In this document: positions 24,870 through 34,426 of the stretch, in pieces
Numbering within the stretch: the first letter of the stretch is position 1
Layout of the letters: every line of letters begins with the position of its first letter
NCBI GenBank assembly: GCA_049697115.1
Contig: JBAVVD010000087.1
Location: forward strand, 1 to 61,154
Reading direction: 5' to 3'
Length of the DNA: 61,154 bases
Origin: JBAVVD01 sp049697115
Lineage (GTDB): Bacteria; Acidobacteriota; Aminicenantia; Aminicenantales; UBA4085
Translations under genes and position numbers: made by a program
Notes under the pieces: model-generated
What the model saw: the letters and a program-made list of their open reading frames with translations, nothing else
What the model was told of the DNA's origin: nothing
Databases searched by the model: none

Positions 24870-27452
24870 ATGATCAAAAAGACAAATCTTGGATTCCTGA
24901 TGCTCTGCGGAATTCTGGCCGGATCCGCCGGCTGTCAGGAAGCCAAGAAAATTTACATCGCCAATGATACGCACACGGACTACATGTGGACGGCGGACGA
25001 GAACAACTACCGCCAGGCTTTTCTGGATATGCTGGACTATTATCTGAACCTGGCCGATTCGACGTCCGGCGAGGCTTCGGAATTTCAAAGCCGCTTCAAC
25101 TGCGACGGAAACTTCTGGGTCTGGATCTATGAAAAGAATAAATCCAGCAGCGATTTTGAGCGTCTGATCAACCGCATTAAGAGCGGGCACATCACGGTTC
25201 CCCTGACTCTCCTGAATCTCAGCTACGGAGGCATGCCGGCCGAAGCGGTCCTGCGGAGCATGTTCTATGCCGGCCGGCTCGAACGCCGCTATGACCTTCA
25301 CTTTCGCCTGGCCATGGCTCAGGAAAATCAGACGCTTCCCTACGGCCTGGGCGCTCTCTGGTCCGGTTCCGGCGCGTCCTATTCCTGGAAGGGAATCTGC
25401 GGCTGCGCCTCGAGAGTGCCGGACGCCTGGGACCGTTTATATGACATCTACTGGTGGCAGGGGCCGGACGACAGCCGGCTCTTGATGAAGTGGAACTCGA
25501 TGCTCAGAGCGAATCCCTACGATATCGGAGGCTATGCCGAAGCGCACAGTATCCCTGAGGTCATTGATTATGCGGACACCAACGCCAATTTCCGCCAGCG
25601 CTATCCGTATAAAACCATCGGGATTTTCGGCTACGGCGGGGACTCCTTGAAGGAATTGACGGACAAGTTTGTCCGGGTGGCCAAGCAGGCCACAACTTCC
25701 GACCGGAAAGTCATCGTCTCCAACGAGATCGATTTTTTTCAGGAGTTTGAGAAAAACCATGGAAGCGACCTGCCTTCGCTCTCCTGCAGCTTCGGGAATG
25801 AGTGGGATCTTCTCGTCGCGTCGATGGCCGAGCTTTCGGGGCGGGTGAAGCGGGCCGTGGAGAAGCTCCGCGCCGCCGAGGCCATGGCGGCGCTGGTCAG
25901 CCTGCAGGACCCGCTCTTCATGCGGGGCCGGGAGGAAGACAGGGAAAAGGCCTGGCTCGACCTCGGTCTCTATTTCGAACATGACTGGACGGCGGACGGG
26001 CCGATCAGCCGGGATGCCCGGGCGGCCTGGCAAAGGAAAATGGCGGAGGGATTTGAAGCCTATGTCGATGCGCTTTATCGCGAAGCGCAGGACGCCCTCG
26101 GCGGCATGATCCGTAAGGACGGCACGAACACGCGATTTTATGTCTTCAATCCTCTGGGATGGTCCAGGACGAATACCGCCGACTTCCTCTACAGCGGCTC
26201 CGACCAGGTCTATGTTGTCGACCTGGCATCGGGAAAAGAATCTCCTTCACAGATCATTTATCTGGAGGGGGAGAAATATCTGCGCATATATGCCGAGAAC
26301 GTTCCATCGGCCGGATATAAGGCCTTTGAAATCGTCCCTGGAACCGGAAGCGTGTCCGGCGGAGGCCCGACCGTCAGCGGGAACACGCTGGAAAACAGCT
26401 TCTATAAAGTGACCGTGGCTCCCAGCGGCGCCGTCACAAGCCTCATTGATAAAAGCCGCGGCGGACTGGAAATGGTCCGAGAAATCGGCGGCCGGCGAAT
26501 GAACGACATTGGCGGAAGCTCCGGCACGTTGGAAGTCGAAAACGCCGGTCCGGTGTCAGCGACTCTTCGAGCGTCGGCCTCTTCCCCCCTGGCCCACACG
26601 ACCGCGGTCACGCTCTTCCGCGATTCCAGGCGCATCGATATCCGGAATGAAATCACACAGAACTTTGCGGACATCGCCGCCTGGAGCTTCGGTTTCAATG
26701 TGGACGGGCCTGAGGTCTGGCACGAGGAAATCGGAGCGGTGATCAAGGCCAAGTGGCTCGAGCAGGGCGGGCACTATTCCTCGCGGAACGCCAGGTTCGA
26801 CTGGCTGACGCTCAACCATTTCGCCGACCTCGGCAGCAGCCAGATCGGAGTGACTCTCTCGAATGCGGACTGCTATTTCATGAAGCTGGGCAGCAGCACG
26901 ACCGGGTATCTGGACAGCGGCACGCCGCAGATCTCGGTATTGGCCGGAGGACAGGTCGACGGCTCAAGCCTGGGCATTCCCGGCCAGGGCGGAGACAGCC
27001 ATTTTTTGCAGAGGTTCGCCCTGCAAACGCGGGACGGCTTTGATCCTGCGGCGGCCATGCGCTTTGCTCTGGAACACCAGAATCCCCTGGTCACCGGAGA
27101 AGTCCGGGGCGGGACGCAGTATCCGGAGCTCTCCTACTCTCTTTTCACAATCGACAGCGATCAGATTCTGCTGTGGGCCTTGAAACCGGCCGAGGAGACG
27201 AGCGACAATGGCGTCGTCGTTCGTGTGTGGAATTTATCCGGCGATGCGAGCGATTTTACGGTGGCGTTTTCCGACTATTCCATCCTTGAGGCAAAGAGAA
27301 CGACGCATATCGAGACTCCAGTCGAAGACGCGGTTTCAGAGGGACAGGCGTTGACTTCGTCCATAGGCGGACGCCAATGGCTGACGTTTTATCTCAAGCT
27401 CGATGCCGCCGCTTCACCCGGGAAAAAAATCGGACGGAAAAAAATCAGATAA
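24870..27452 (+). CDS. Glycoside hydrolase family 38-like (alpha-mannosidase-like) lipoprotein
   Basis: An 860-residue protein. Lipoprotein signal with lipobox GSAGC (Cys22). The GH38 N-domain is at about 28-300, with the zinc/substrate motif NDTHTDYMW (H35, D37). In the segment that usually holds the nucleophile Asp it reads AQENQTLPYGLGALW, so E152 or a neighbour replaces Asp. The GH38 C-terminal beta domain is at about 490-845 (NTLENSFYKVTVAPSGAVTSLIDK). It may trim mannose-containing glycans at the cell surface; activity is uncertain. SD GAGGGAG. Convergent with the OM barrel gene. Confidence 0.75.
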   Translation: MIKKTNLGFLMLCGILAGSAGCQEAKKIYIANDTHTDYMWTADENNYRQAFLDMLDYYLNLADSTSGEASEFQSRFNCDGNFWVWIYEKNKSSSDFERLINRIKSGHITVPLTLLNLSYGGMPAEAVLRSMFYAGRLERRYDLHFRLAMAQENQTLPYGLGALWSGSGASYSWKGICGCASRVPDAWDRLYDIYWWQGPDDSRLLMKWNSMLRANPYDIGGYAEAHSIPEVIDYADTNANFRQRYPYKTIGIFGYGGDSLKELTDKFVRVAKQATTSDRKVIVSNEIDFFQEFEKNHGSDLPSLSCSFGNEWDLLVASMAELSGRVKRAVEKLRAAEAMAALVSLQDPLFMRGREEDREKAWLDLGLYFEHDWTADGPISRDARAAWQRKMAEGFEAYVDALYREAQDALGGMIRKDGTNTRFYVFNPLGWSRTNTADFLYSGSDQVYVVDLASGKESPSQIIYLEGEKYLRIYAENVPSAGYKAFEIVPGTGSVSGGGPTVSGNTLENSFYKVTVAPSGAVTSLIDKSRGGLEMVREIGGRRMNDIGGSSGTLEVENAGPVSATLRASASSPLAHTTAVTLFRDSRRIDIRNEITQNFADIAAWSFGFNVDGPEVWHEEIGAVIKAKWLEQGGHYSSRNARFDWLTLNHFADLGSSQIGVTLSNADCYFMKLGSSTTGYLDSGTPQISVLAGGQVDGSSLGIPGQGGDSHFLQRFALQTRDGFDPAAAMRFALEHQNPLVTGEVRGGTQYPELSYSLFTIDSDQILLWALKPAEETSDNGVVVRVWNLSGDASDFTVAFSDYSILEAKRTTHIETPVEDAVSEGQALTSSIGGRQWLTFYLKLDAAASPGKKIGRKKIR

Positions 27453-27480
27453 GACCGCTTCTCTCCTCCTTCATGCAAAT

Positions 27481-28113
27481 TTAAAAGCTGACAAAGAATC
27501 CGAGGGCGGCCTGGATGCTCTTGACGCTCTCGGGCTTATCGAAAATCCAGACATAGCGGCCGTCGGCGCGGAGGCCGAATCCCGAGCCCAGAAAGAACTG
27601 AATTCCGGCCCCGGCATGGACTTCGGCATCGATCCGGTCTTTCTTGGCGGGAGCCGCGACGAAGATTTCGTACCCATATTTCGAGGTATAGGAGGCATCC
27701 TTGGCGAAAACGGCATCCATGCCTCCGCCGGCCAGAATATAGGGACTGATCGCGCCGAGGAAAAACCTGTAGAGGACATTCAGGGCCAGTGTCAGATGCG
27801 GATGGGTTTTAATCTCGACAGTGTCCTTGTCGGACGGATCAACCAGAAGCGCCCTGGAAGAAAGGGTGTACCTCCCTTCGAGCTCTGTTCCGAAATGCCC
27901 GAAGAACATGGTATAGGCTCCCCCGAAAAAGATGGGGCGATGGGCGGGAGTTACGGGAAAATCATTTTCGCCCAGGACATAATCCTGTTCCGAGCCGTAG
28001 ACGAAATGATAATTGACGCCGCCGGTGAAGGTGAGTTGCACGCGCTGTTCCTGCCCGAAAGAGACATTCGCGGACAAGAACAGGAGGAAAGACAGCACGG
28101 GAATTTTTTTCAT
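27481..28113 (-). CDS. Outer-membrane beta-barrel protein
   Basis: A 210-residue protein with a signal peptide (about 1-20, VSFGQ), alternating strands with aromatic girdles (FFGGAYTMFFGHFGTELEGRYTLSS, ISPYILAGGGMDAVF, EVHAGAGIQFFLGSGFGLRADGRYVWIF) and a final Phe (LGFFVSF), the BAM recognition ending. Length suggests 8 strands, OmpA/OmpW-like or Ail-like. Function unknown. An extended -10 (TGGTATAAT on the minus strand) lies 27 bp upstream. Confidence 0.75.
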   Translation of the reverse strand: MKKIPVLSFLLFLSANVSFGQEQRVQLTFTGGVNYHFVYGSEQDYVLGENDFPVTPAHRPIFFGGAYTMFFGHFGTELEGRYTLSSRALLVDPSDKDTVEIKTHPHLTLALNVLYRFFLGAISPYILAGGGMDAVFAKDASYTSKYGYEIFVAAPAKKDRIDAEVHAGAGIQFFLGSGFGLRADGRYVWIFDKPESVKSIQAALGFFVSF

Positions 28114-28444
28114 GACTTTGCCATCCTTAGCCTCAAGCGATTATACCACAGTCGGCCCTTTGCCTGCACCGAAATGTCTCTCCGCCCTTTCTCCTGGGTT
28201 TTCCTCAATTTTTTCAGCGGGGAGCTTCTCTCCTTTCTCACCTTAAAAGATGACCTCGCCCGGCATAAAATCACCCTTCCATTCATCAACAAGGGGGATT
28301 GTGGTTTTTCGCACACTTGCCTATTATTTGAGCAGGAATTGAGGTCTATTCGCCTGCCTGGAGAACGGCAGAGGAGCCTCTGATCATGCTTTTCTGAAGG
28401 CAGTTCGAGTGGACTCCAAATTGCCGAAAGGTTCGGGAACGAAA
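28114..28444. other. 331-bp divergent promoter region
   Basis: It separates the OM barrel gene (minus) from the glycan operon (plus). The minus-strand TATAAT box with TG extension is at 28140-28145. A plus-strand promoter for the long operon is not obvious. No gene is seen. Confidence 0.5.
28140..28145 (-). promoter_or_regulatory. Extended -10 box of the OM barrel gene
   Basis: On the minus strand TGGTATAAT, a perfect -10 hexamer with a TG extension, lies about 27 nt before the ATG at 28113. The -35 region is weak, as is usual for extended -10 promoters. Confidence 0.5.
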
Positions 28445-29728
28445 ATGACAGTCTTAAGTCCTGAAAGGAGCGGCCGCTGGCGGAAAAGCATTTGCATCGT
28501 CACTGTTGTCGGCGCCCGCCCGCAGTTCATCAAAGCGGCCATGGTCAACCGGGCCATCCGCCGCCACAATGAACATCCGGATTCTGTCTTCATCAAGGAA
28601 ATCCTCGTCCACACGGGACAGCATTATGACAAGGAGATGAGCCAGGTATTTTTTGAGCAGTTGGGCCTGCCAGAGCCCTCCTTTCATCTCGGCGTCGGTT
28701 CCGGGTCTCACGGAAAACAAACGGCTGAGATGTTGAGGCGGATTGAGGACGTGCTTTGCAGAGTGAAACCGGCTCTGGTTCTGGTCTTTGGAGATACCAA
28801 CTCCACCCTGGCCGGAGCCCTGGCCGCGGCCAAACTTCACATTCCTGTGGCTCATGTTGAAGCGGGCTTGAGAAGCTATAACCGCCGCATGCCGGAAGAA
28901 ATCAACCGGGTGCTCACCGATCGACTTTCCAGACTTCTGTTTTGCCCGACAAAAACCGCTGTCGCAAATTTAAAAAAAGAGGGGATCACCAGGGGAGTTC
29001 ATAACGTCGGTGATGTCATGTTCGATGCCTTTCTCGCCAATCAAAAATTGGCGGATTCGCGGTCTGAGGTTCTCCGGACCTGGAATCTTAAAGCCGGTCG
29101 CTACTGCCTGGCGACAGTCCACAGACAGGAAAATACCGATGATCCCGAGCGGCTGATCAATATTTTCACCGCGTTTTGCCGGATGGCGACAAAAAACTGC
29201 CCTGTTCTCATCCCTCTTCATCCGCGCACGCAGAAGGTTTTACGGAAACTGAAAAGCCGGATTCCGGAGAATCCCCATATCCGGATCATCCCTCCCGTCA
29301 CTTATCTGGACATGATCGCGCTCGAGGTGCGCGCGAAAATGATCTTGACGGATTCGGGCGGCGTCCAGAAGGAGGCCTATTTTGCCGGCGTGCCCTGCAT
29401 CACCCTGAGGGATGAAACAGAATGGAATGAGACCGTGGGGGCGAAGTTCAATATTATCGCGGGAACACATCCGGCCCGCATCCTCAAGGCCTTCAGGTCC
29501 GTCTATTATTTCAGGCCGCCGGCCTCTCCTCCTCTTTACGGCCGCGGCACAGCCAGCCGTTCGATCCTCCGCTGGCTTCTCAAATTCCTGACGCGCAACG
29601 GCCAGGAACAGGGCTCTTCCGATCTCGAGGGGAGACGCCGCAGCGGACATTTGCGGATCCGGGGAAATCGGCGGCAGAGAAGACATTCTATCCGCCCAGA
29701 GAATCTTCAGGAACGGCGGAAAGGATAG
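28445..29728 (+). CDS. wecB: UDP-N-acetylglucosamine 2-epimerase (WecB/WbpI family, non-hydrolysing)
   Basis: 427 residues from ATG 28445 (GTG 28409 is an alternative). All family motifs are present: VVGARPQFIKAA, HTGQHYD, FGDTNSTLAGALAA, HVEAGLRS, MPEEINRVLTD, TVHRQENTDD and LTDSGGVQKEAYFAGVPCITLRDETEWNET. It converts UDP-GlcNAc to UDP-ManNAc, or in the Wbp route UDP-GlcNAc3NAcA to UDP-ManNAc3NAcA; sequence alone does not decide. The last 50 residues are an Arg-rich, low-complexity tail beyond the normal end (LYGRGTASRSIL), possibly from a frameshift or read-through. First gene of the asnB-dehydrogenase-deacetylase-GT2-FAD operon. Confidence 0.88.
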   Translation: MTVLSPERSGRWRKSICIVTVVGARPQFIKAAMVNRAIRRHNEHPDSVFIKEILVHTGQHYDKEMSQVFFEQLGLPEPSFHLGVGSGSHGKQTAEMLRRIEDVLCRVKPALVLVFGDTNSTLAGALAAAKLHIPVAHVEAGLRSYNRRMPEEINRVLTDRLSRLLFCPTKTAVANLKKEGITRGVHNVGDVMFDAFLANQKLADSRSEVLRTWNLKAGRYCLATVHRQENTDDPERLINIFTAFCRMATKNCPVLIPLHPRTQKVLRKLKSRIPENPHIRIIPPVTYLDMIALEVRAKMILTDSGGVQKEAYFAGVPCITLRDETEWNETVGAKFNIIAGTHPARILKAFRSVYYFRPPASPPLYGRGTASRSILRWLLKFLTRNGQEQGSSDLEGRRRSGHLRIRGNRRQRRHSIRPENLQERRKG

Positions 29729-29735
29729 AGGCGAC

Positions 29736-31646
29736 ATGTGCGGCTTCATTGGAGTCATCAACAAAAACGGCGCCCCTGTCGATGTGGCACTCCTCTCCCG
29801 CATGGCTGAGACAATCCGCCACCGCGGTCCGGACGAAGAGGGTCATTACGTGGACGGCCCGGTCGGCTTCTATCATAAAAGGCTTTCTGTCATCGATCCC
29901 GCGGGAGGCTGCCAGCCCATGACCAGAGGATCTTTAACGGCGGTCTTCAACGGGGAGATCTATAACTATGGAGAGCTCCGTGAATTCCTTAAAAAGAAAG
30001 GGCATTCTTTTACGACGAACTCCGACACTGAAGTGCTTCTGGGCATGTATCAGGAATTCGGGCCGGAGTGCGTCCGACATCTCAACGGCATGTTCGCCTT
30101 CCTCATCCACGACCGGAAGAAAAAACGCCTCCTGGCGGCCCGCGATCATTTCGGCATCAAGCCGCTTTATTTTTGGGAGAATAAAAATCACCTGCTGTTC
30201 GCTTCGGAAATCAAAGCGCTCCTTGAACATCCGGCTGTCGCTGTCGAACCCTCCTATGAGGCCGTCCAGGAATACATGATTTTCCAATATGTCCTCAATT
30301 CAGAGACATTCTTTAAAAATATCCGCAAGATCCGTCCCGGCCATTATCAGGCCATCGACCTCGAATCCTTTGCGGCAAGGGACGTTTCCTATTGGGAGCC
30401 GGATTTCACGGTGGACACGCATCATACGGAAGAATATTTTGTCGATTCCCTGCGTGCCCTTCTGGATGACTCCATCCGCCTCCAGCTGCGCAGCGATGTT
30501 CCCCTCGGAACGACATTGAGCGGAGGAATGGATTCCAGCATCGTCACGATCCTCGCCTCTCAAAATACCCCCCGGCCGCTCCAGACATTCACCGGCGCCT
30601 TTCGTGAAGGGGCGGATTTTGATGAAACGCCCTATGCCAGGGAAGTGGCGGAATTGTGCGGCGCCGAAATGAACACGGTGGTTCTTTCGGAGCGCGATTT
30701 TATCGACGCGCTCCCAAAACTCGTCTACCATATGGACGAGCCAATGGCCGGACCCGGCCTGTTTCCTCAGTATATGGTGGCCCGTTTGGCTGCTCAAAAA
30801 GTCAAAGTGATCCTGGGGGGGCAGGGCGGCGATGAGATTTTCGGCGGATACACAAGATACGTGATCGCCTATCTCGAACAGGCTCTGAAGGGCGCCATTT
30901 TCGAAACCAATGACGAAGGAGAGCACATCGTTACTTTAAAATCCATTCTTCCCAACCTGCCCTTTGTCCGGCGGTATATCCCGACTCTCCGCTATTTCTG
31001 GAAATCCGACCTTTTCGAACCTATGGACCAGCGGTATTTCCGCTTGATCGACCGCAGCCGCGGAGACAGAAGTGATTTCAGCAATGACTTTAATTCCAGT
31101 TTCAATCTGGACCGGATCTTCAGCCGGTTCCAGCAGGTATTCAATCATCCGCAAACCCTGTCTTACTACAATAAAATGGTGCACTTTGACATGGTGGCCA
31201 GCCTGCCGGCCCTCCTTCATGTCGAAGACCGCGTCACCATGGCCTGTTCTCTGGAATCGCGCGTGCCGCTGCTGGACCGCCGCATCGTGGAGCTTGTGAC
31301 CAGTATGCCGCCGGGGATGAAATTCAAGGGCGCTGAGATGAAATATATTCTCAAAAGGGCCATGAAAGACATCGTCCCGCCGCTCATCTACGGGCGCAAA
31401 GACAAGATGGGATTTCCGGTGCCTCTCCACATCTGGGCCAGAAACCATCTGCGGACATTCTGCCAGGACATCCTCCTTTCACCGACCTGTAAAAGCCGCG
31501 GGCTTTTCAATAGCCGGGCGGTTGAACAGCTGATTTCCCAGGAGGAAGCGTACAGCCGTAAGCTCTGGGGCCTGTTGAATGTCGAGCTCTGGTTTCGGCA
31601 GTTTATCGACCGCGGCGGCCAGAGATCAAAAGGGGAGCGGTTATGA
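29736..31646 (+). CDS. asnB: Glutamine-hydrolysing asparagine synthase / AsnB-like amidotransferase
   Basis: A 636-residue protein. The class II glutaminase domain begins with Cys2 (MCGFIGVI) and RHRGPDEEGHY. The synthase domain has the PP-loop SGGMDSSIV near residue 265, and GPGLFPQYMVARLAAQKVKVILGGQGGDEIFGGYTRY. In O-antigen clusters paralogues of this family (WbpS type) amidate hexuronic acids. Its place between an epimerase and a nucleotide-sugar dehydrogenase argues for a sugar amidotransferase rather than asparagine supply; this is inference. The stop overlaps the dehydrogenase start (ATGA). Confidence 0.88.
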   Translation: MCGFIGVINKNGAPVDVALLSRMAETIRHRGPDEEGHYVDGPVGFYHKRLSVIDPAGGCQPMTRGSLTAVFNGEIYNYGELREFLKKKGHSFTTNSDTEVLLGMYQEFGPECVRHLNGMFAFLIHDRKKKRLLAARDHFGIKPLYFWENKNHLLFASEIKALLEHPAVAVEPSYEAVQEYMIFQYVLNSETFFKNIRKIRPGHYQAIDLESFAARDVSYWEPDFTVDTHHTEEYFVDSLRALLDDSIRLQLRSDVPLGTTLSGGMDSSIVTILASQNTPRPLQTFTGAFREGADFDETPYAREVAELCGAEMNTVVLSERDFIDALPKLVYHMDEPMAGPGLFPQYMVARLAAQKVKVILGGQGGDEIFGGYTRYVIAYLEQALKGAIFETNDEGEHIVTLKSILPNLPFVRRYIPTLRYFWKSDLFEPMDQRYFRLIDRSRGDRSDFSNDFNSSFNLDRIFSRFQQVFNHPQTLSYYNKMVHFDMVASLPALLHVEDRVTMACSLESRVPLLDRRIVELVTSMPPGMKFKGAEMKYILKRAMKDIVPPLIYGRKDKMGFPVPLHIWARNHLRTFCQDILLSPTCKSRGLFNSRAVEQLISQEEAYSRKLWGLLNVELWFRQFIDRGGQRSKGERL

Positions 31647-33418
31647 GCTCTGAAGAGAAAAGCGGTTTCGCTGCCTGGAAAGTGGACAAGATCGCCGTTA
31701 TCGGCGCCGGCGTTGTCGGAGTTCCAATGGCGGCGCTTCTGGCCCGGGCAAAGATCCGGCTGGGATCAATGACGCCGGCTTCCGTTGTGGTGATTCAGCG
31801 AAAGTCCGCAACTTCGGGATGGAAAGTTCAGGCCTTGAATTCAGGGACATCTCCCATCGGAGGAGTCGAGCCCGAACTGGAGGGAATCGTCCGGAAAGCC
31901 GCGGCCGAAGGTGGACTTCGCGCCAGCCATGATTATTCCGAGGTCCGCGATGCGGATGTCATTCTCATATGTGTCCAGACAGACAAAAAAGGTTTCGGCC
32001 CGGATTATGAGCCGCTCCTTGAGGCCCTCGCGAACACGGCCGTCGCCATTCAAATGAGGCCGAAGGGAAAAGTCCCTCTGATCATTTTCGAATCCACACT
32101 CGCCCCGACGTCGATGCTGACCCTGGTCCAGGACGAGTTCGCCCGCTTCCAACTCCACGACGGCCGGGATTTTCTTCTCGGCAACAGCCCCAACCGCGTG
32201 ATGCCCGGCCATCTCGTCGAGCGGATCACAGATTCGGATAAACTCATCGGCGGGCTGCGGCCTGAGACCCTTGAACGAATCCGGGCTCTCTATGGTCCTG
32301 TCGTCACGCGCGGCCGGCTGCTCCCCGTCAACAGCCTAACGGCGGAGGTCGTCAAAACCCTGGAGAACGCCTACCGCGATGTCCGTATTGCCTATTCCGC
32401 GGAAATCGCGCACTATTGCGATGACCATGATATCAATTTTTCTCAGGTCCGCCGCGCAGTGAATCGCCGTCTCTCCTGGACGGACCAGGCTTCGGAAAAT
32501 CCGGCTGTTGTTCCGAGCGGCGGGCTTTTAATTCCAACCCTCGGCGTCGGCGGACACTGCCTTCCCAAGGACGGCATTCTTCTTCTCTGGAGGAGGATCG
32601 AAAGCGGAGCGGACATGTCCTCCAGCCTGATCCTTGAAGCCCGGCGGATCAACGATGAGTCGCCGGCTGAGGCGGTTTCCCGGATGGAAAAAACCTTCGG
32701 CTGTCTTTCAGAAAAGACCGTGGCTTTGATGGGAACGGCCTACCGGCCGAATTCCGAAGATACGCGGAATTCCCCGGCTCTGGCCTTTGCCCGTGAGCTT
32801 TGTGAAAAAGGATGCCGCATCGCCCTCCACGATCCCCACGTCCGGCCGGATGATCCAAATATACTCCGCTCCGGCCTGGAAAGATTCTTCACGCGGGATA
32901 TGGAAGAGGCGCTCAGATCCGCGGAACTCGTCGTTTTTTGCACCGCGCATTCGTTTTATCTCGAGATGGGGCAATTACTGATCCGGCTCTTTCCGCATCC
33001 GGAATATTTTTTTGACGGATGCGGCTTGTTCAGCTCCTCGGCCGGGTCTGAGAATTTCTTTCTCTGCGCCGGAATCGGAAAAGGACGGGCCGCCCCCCGA
33101 CCCGCATTCACCGATTTCGTCTGCGAAGGATTCCGGGCGGTTGAGCAAGGTTTTGCCAATGAGATCCGGTCGCTCCTCGACTTCCTCAACCGGCGATATG
33201 TTTCCGACGAGTTCAACCGGCTCGATTTCTCGGATGTCCGGAGACTGGCCGGAACATGCATTACGGGATGCCGCATCGCCGATCCGGAGCCGGTGGATCG
33301 TCTTCCCGTATATGATGGATTCTCGCCGCGGCTCGCCCGGTGCGCATGGGCCGCTTCCTCCGGAAAGACCTTTAATTCGGAAGGAAAAAAAATTCCAGGA
33401 GAACTCACGAAAACATGA
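31643..33418 (+). CDS. UDP-sugar 6-dehydrogenase (UDP-GlcNAc/ManNAc dehydrogenase, WbpA/WecC-like) with C-terminal extension
   Basis: A 591-residue protein. Rossmann motif VIGAGVVGVPMAALLARAK (about 18-36), FESTLAPTS, NSPNRVMPGHLVERITDSDKLIGG, the Lys/Asn region SLTAEVVKTLENAYRDVRIAYSAEIAHYC and the catalytic Cys in GVGGHCLPKDG, then the second domain MGTAYRPNSEDTRNSPALAF. This part ends near residue 460. About 130 extra residues follow (FTDFVCEGFRAVEQGFANEIRSLLDFLN, TCITGCRIADPE), absent from ordinary family members of about 430 residues. It oxidises C6 of a UDP-N-acetylhexosamine with NAD+. Overlaps both neighbours by 4 bp. Confidence 0.85.
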   Translation: MSSEEKSGFAAWKVDKIAVIGAGVVGVPMAALLARAKIRLGSMTPASVVVIQRKSATSGWKVQALNSGTSPIGGVEPELEGIVRKAAAEGGLRASHDYSEVRDADVILICVQTDKKGFGPDYEPLLEALANTAVAIQMRPKGKVPLIIFESTLAPTSMLTLVQDEFARFQLHDGRDFLLGNSPNRVMPGHLVERITDSDKLIGGLRPETLERIRALYGPVVTRGRLLPVNSLTAEVVKTLENAYRDVRIAYSAEIAHYCDDHDINFSQVRRAVNRRLSWTDQASENPAVVPSGGLLIPTLGVGGHCLPKDGILLLWRRIESGADMSSSLILEARRINDESPAEAVSRMEKTFGCLSEKTVALMGTAYRPNSEDTRNSPALAFARELCEKGCRIALHDPHVRPDDPNILRSGLERFFTRDMEEALRSAELVVFCTAHSFYLEMGQLLIRLFPHPEYFFDGCGLFSSSAGSENFFLCAGIGKGRAAPRPAFTDFVCEGFRAVEQGFANEIRSLLDFLNRRYVSDEFNRLDFSDVRRLAGTCITGCRIADPEPVDRLPVYDGFSPRLARCAWAASSGKTFNSEGKKIPGELTKT

Positions 33419-34425
33419 GGACCAAAACATCCCGGCCTCTGGCCGGCCTGTCTCTGGATCTGGACAACCAGTGGACTTACATGAAGATCCACGGGGACTC
33501 CGGATGGGAAGAATTTCCTTCCTATCTGGACCGCTTTATTCCCGAAGTCCTGGAGATCCTGGAGCGTCTGAAGCTCAAAATTACCTTTTTTATCGTCGGC
33601 CAGGACGCCGTCCTTGAGAAAAACAGGAGGGCTCTGGCCGAAATTCCGAAGAACGGCCATGACGTCGGCAATCATTCTTTTCATCATGAACCCTGGTTTC
33701 AGATCCGCTCCCCCGAAAAAATCCGGGAGGAAATCCTGGAGGCCGAGCAGGCCATCCAGGGTGCCACCGGGCGAAAGCCTCAGGGCTTCCGCAGCCCTGG
33801 TTTCAGCTGGAGCGCAGATCTGATCCAGGTCCTGGCCGAATCCTCCTATATCTATGACGCCTCGACACTGCCCTCTTCGATCGGCCCTCTGGGCCGGCTT
33901 TATTACTTCCGGAAGTCATCTTTGACCACGCGCGAAAAGGAAATTCGCAAAGATCTTTTCGGAGGAATTCGGGACAGCTTTCGGCCTGTCCGGCCCTACA
34001 TGTGGCGGCTTCCCTCACGAAAACGCCTGCTGGAAATCCCTGTGACGACCGTTCCCCTGGGGAAGATCCCTTTCCATCTGAGCTATCTCATCTACATCGG
34101 CCGCGTCTCTTTTTTGGCCATGCGCAATTATTTGAAGACGGCCGTTCGGCTCTGCCGCCTGTTTCATACGGGTTTGAGCTTTCTCCTCCATCCCCTGGAC
34201 TTTCTCGGGGGAGATGAATTTCCGGAGCTTGCATTTTTTCCGGGAATGGATTTAAATAAAAAGCAGAAACTCAAGTTTTTTCAAAAAGTCATAGAAATTA
34301 TTTCCGCCGATTTCGAGCTTGTCGACATGTCCAGTTACGCGAAGGCCGTCCTTTCCGACGGCCGAATCTCTCTCTGCACGAGATTGCCCAGGAGCCTTCG
34401 TTCCAAAACTCCAGATGAGGTTTAA
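33415..34425 (+). CDS. Polysaccharide deacetylase (NodB homology)
   Basis: A 336-residue protein. Motif 1 LSLDLDNQW (D14, D16), motif 2 GHDVGNHSFHHEPW (H87, H91), motif 3 GFRSPGFSWS, later HTGLSFLLHPLDFLGGDE with the last His. The metal and catalytic residues are all seen, so it should be an active N- or O-deacetylase acting on a lipid-linked or nascent polysaccharide. No signal peptide, so it may work in the cytoplasm or need another export route. Translationally coupled (ATGA) to the dehydrogenase and 1 bp from the GT2 gene. Confidence 0.85.
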   Translation: MRTKTSRPLAGLSLDLDNQWTYMKIHGDSGWEEFPSYLDRFIPEVLEILERLKLKITFFIVGQDAVLEKNRRALAEIPKNGHDVGNHSFHHEPWFQIRSPEKIREEILEAEQAIQGATGRKPQGFRSPGFSWSADLIQVLAESSYIYDASTLPSSIGPLGRLYYFRKSSLTTREKEIRKDLFGGIRDSFRPVRPYMWRLPSRKRLLEIPVTTVPLGKIPFHLSYLIYIGRVSFLAMRNYLKTAVRLCRLFHTGLSFLLHPLDFLGGDEFPELAFFPGMDLNKKQKLKFFQKVIEIISADFELVDMSSYAKAVLSDGRISLCTRLPRSLRSKTPDEV

Positions 34426-34426
34426 C

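Noticed and set aside
27403..28383. 326-codon plus-strand frame over the OM barrel gene
   Set aside because: The minus strand has a signal peptide, barrel pattern and terminal Phe; the plus frame overlaps the GH38 end and has no recognisable domain.
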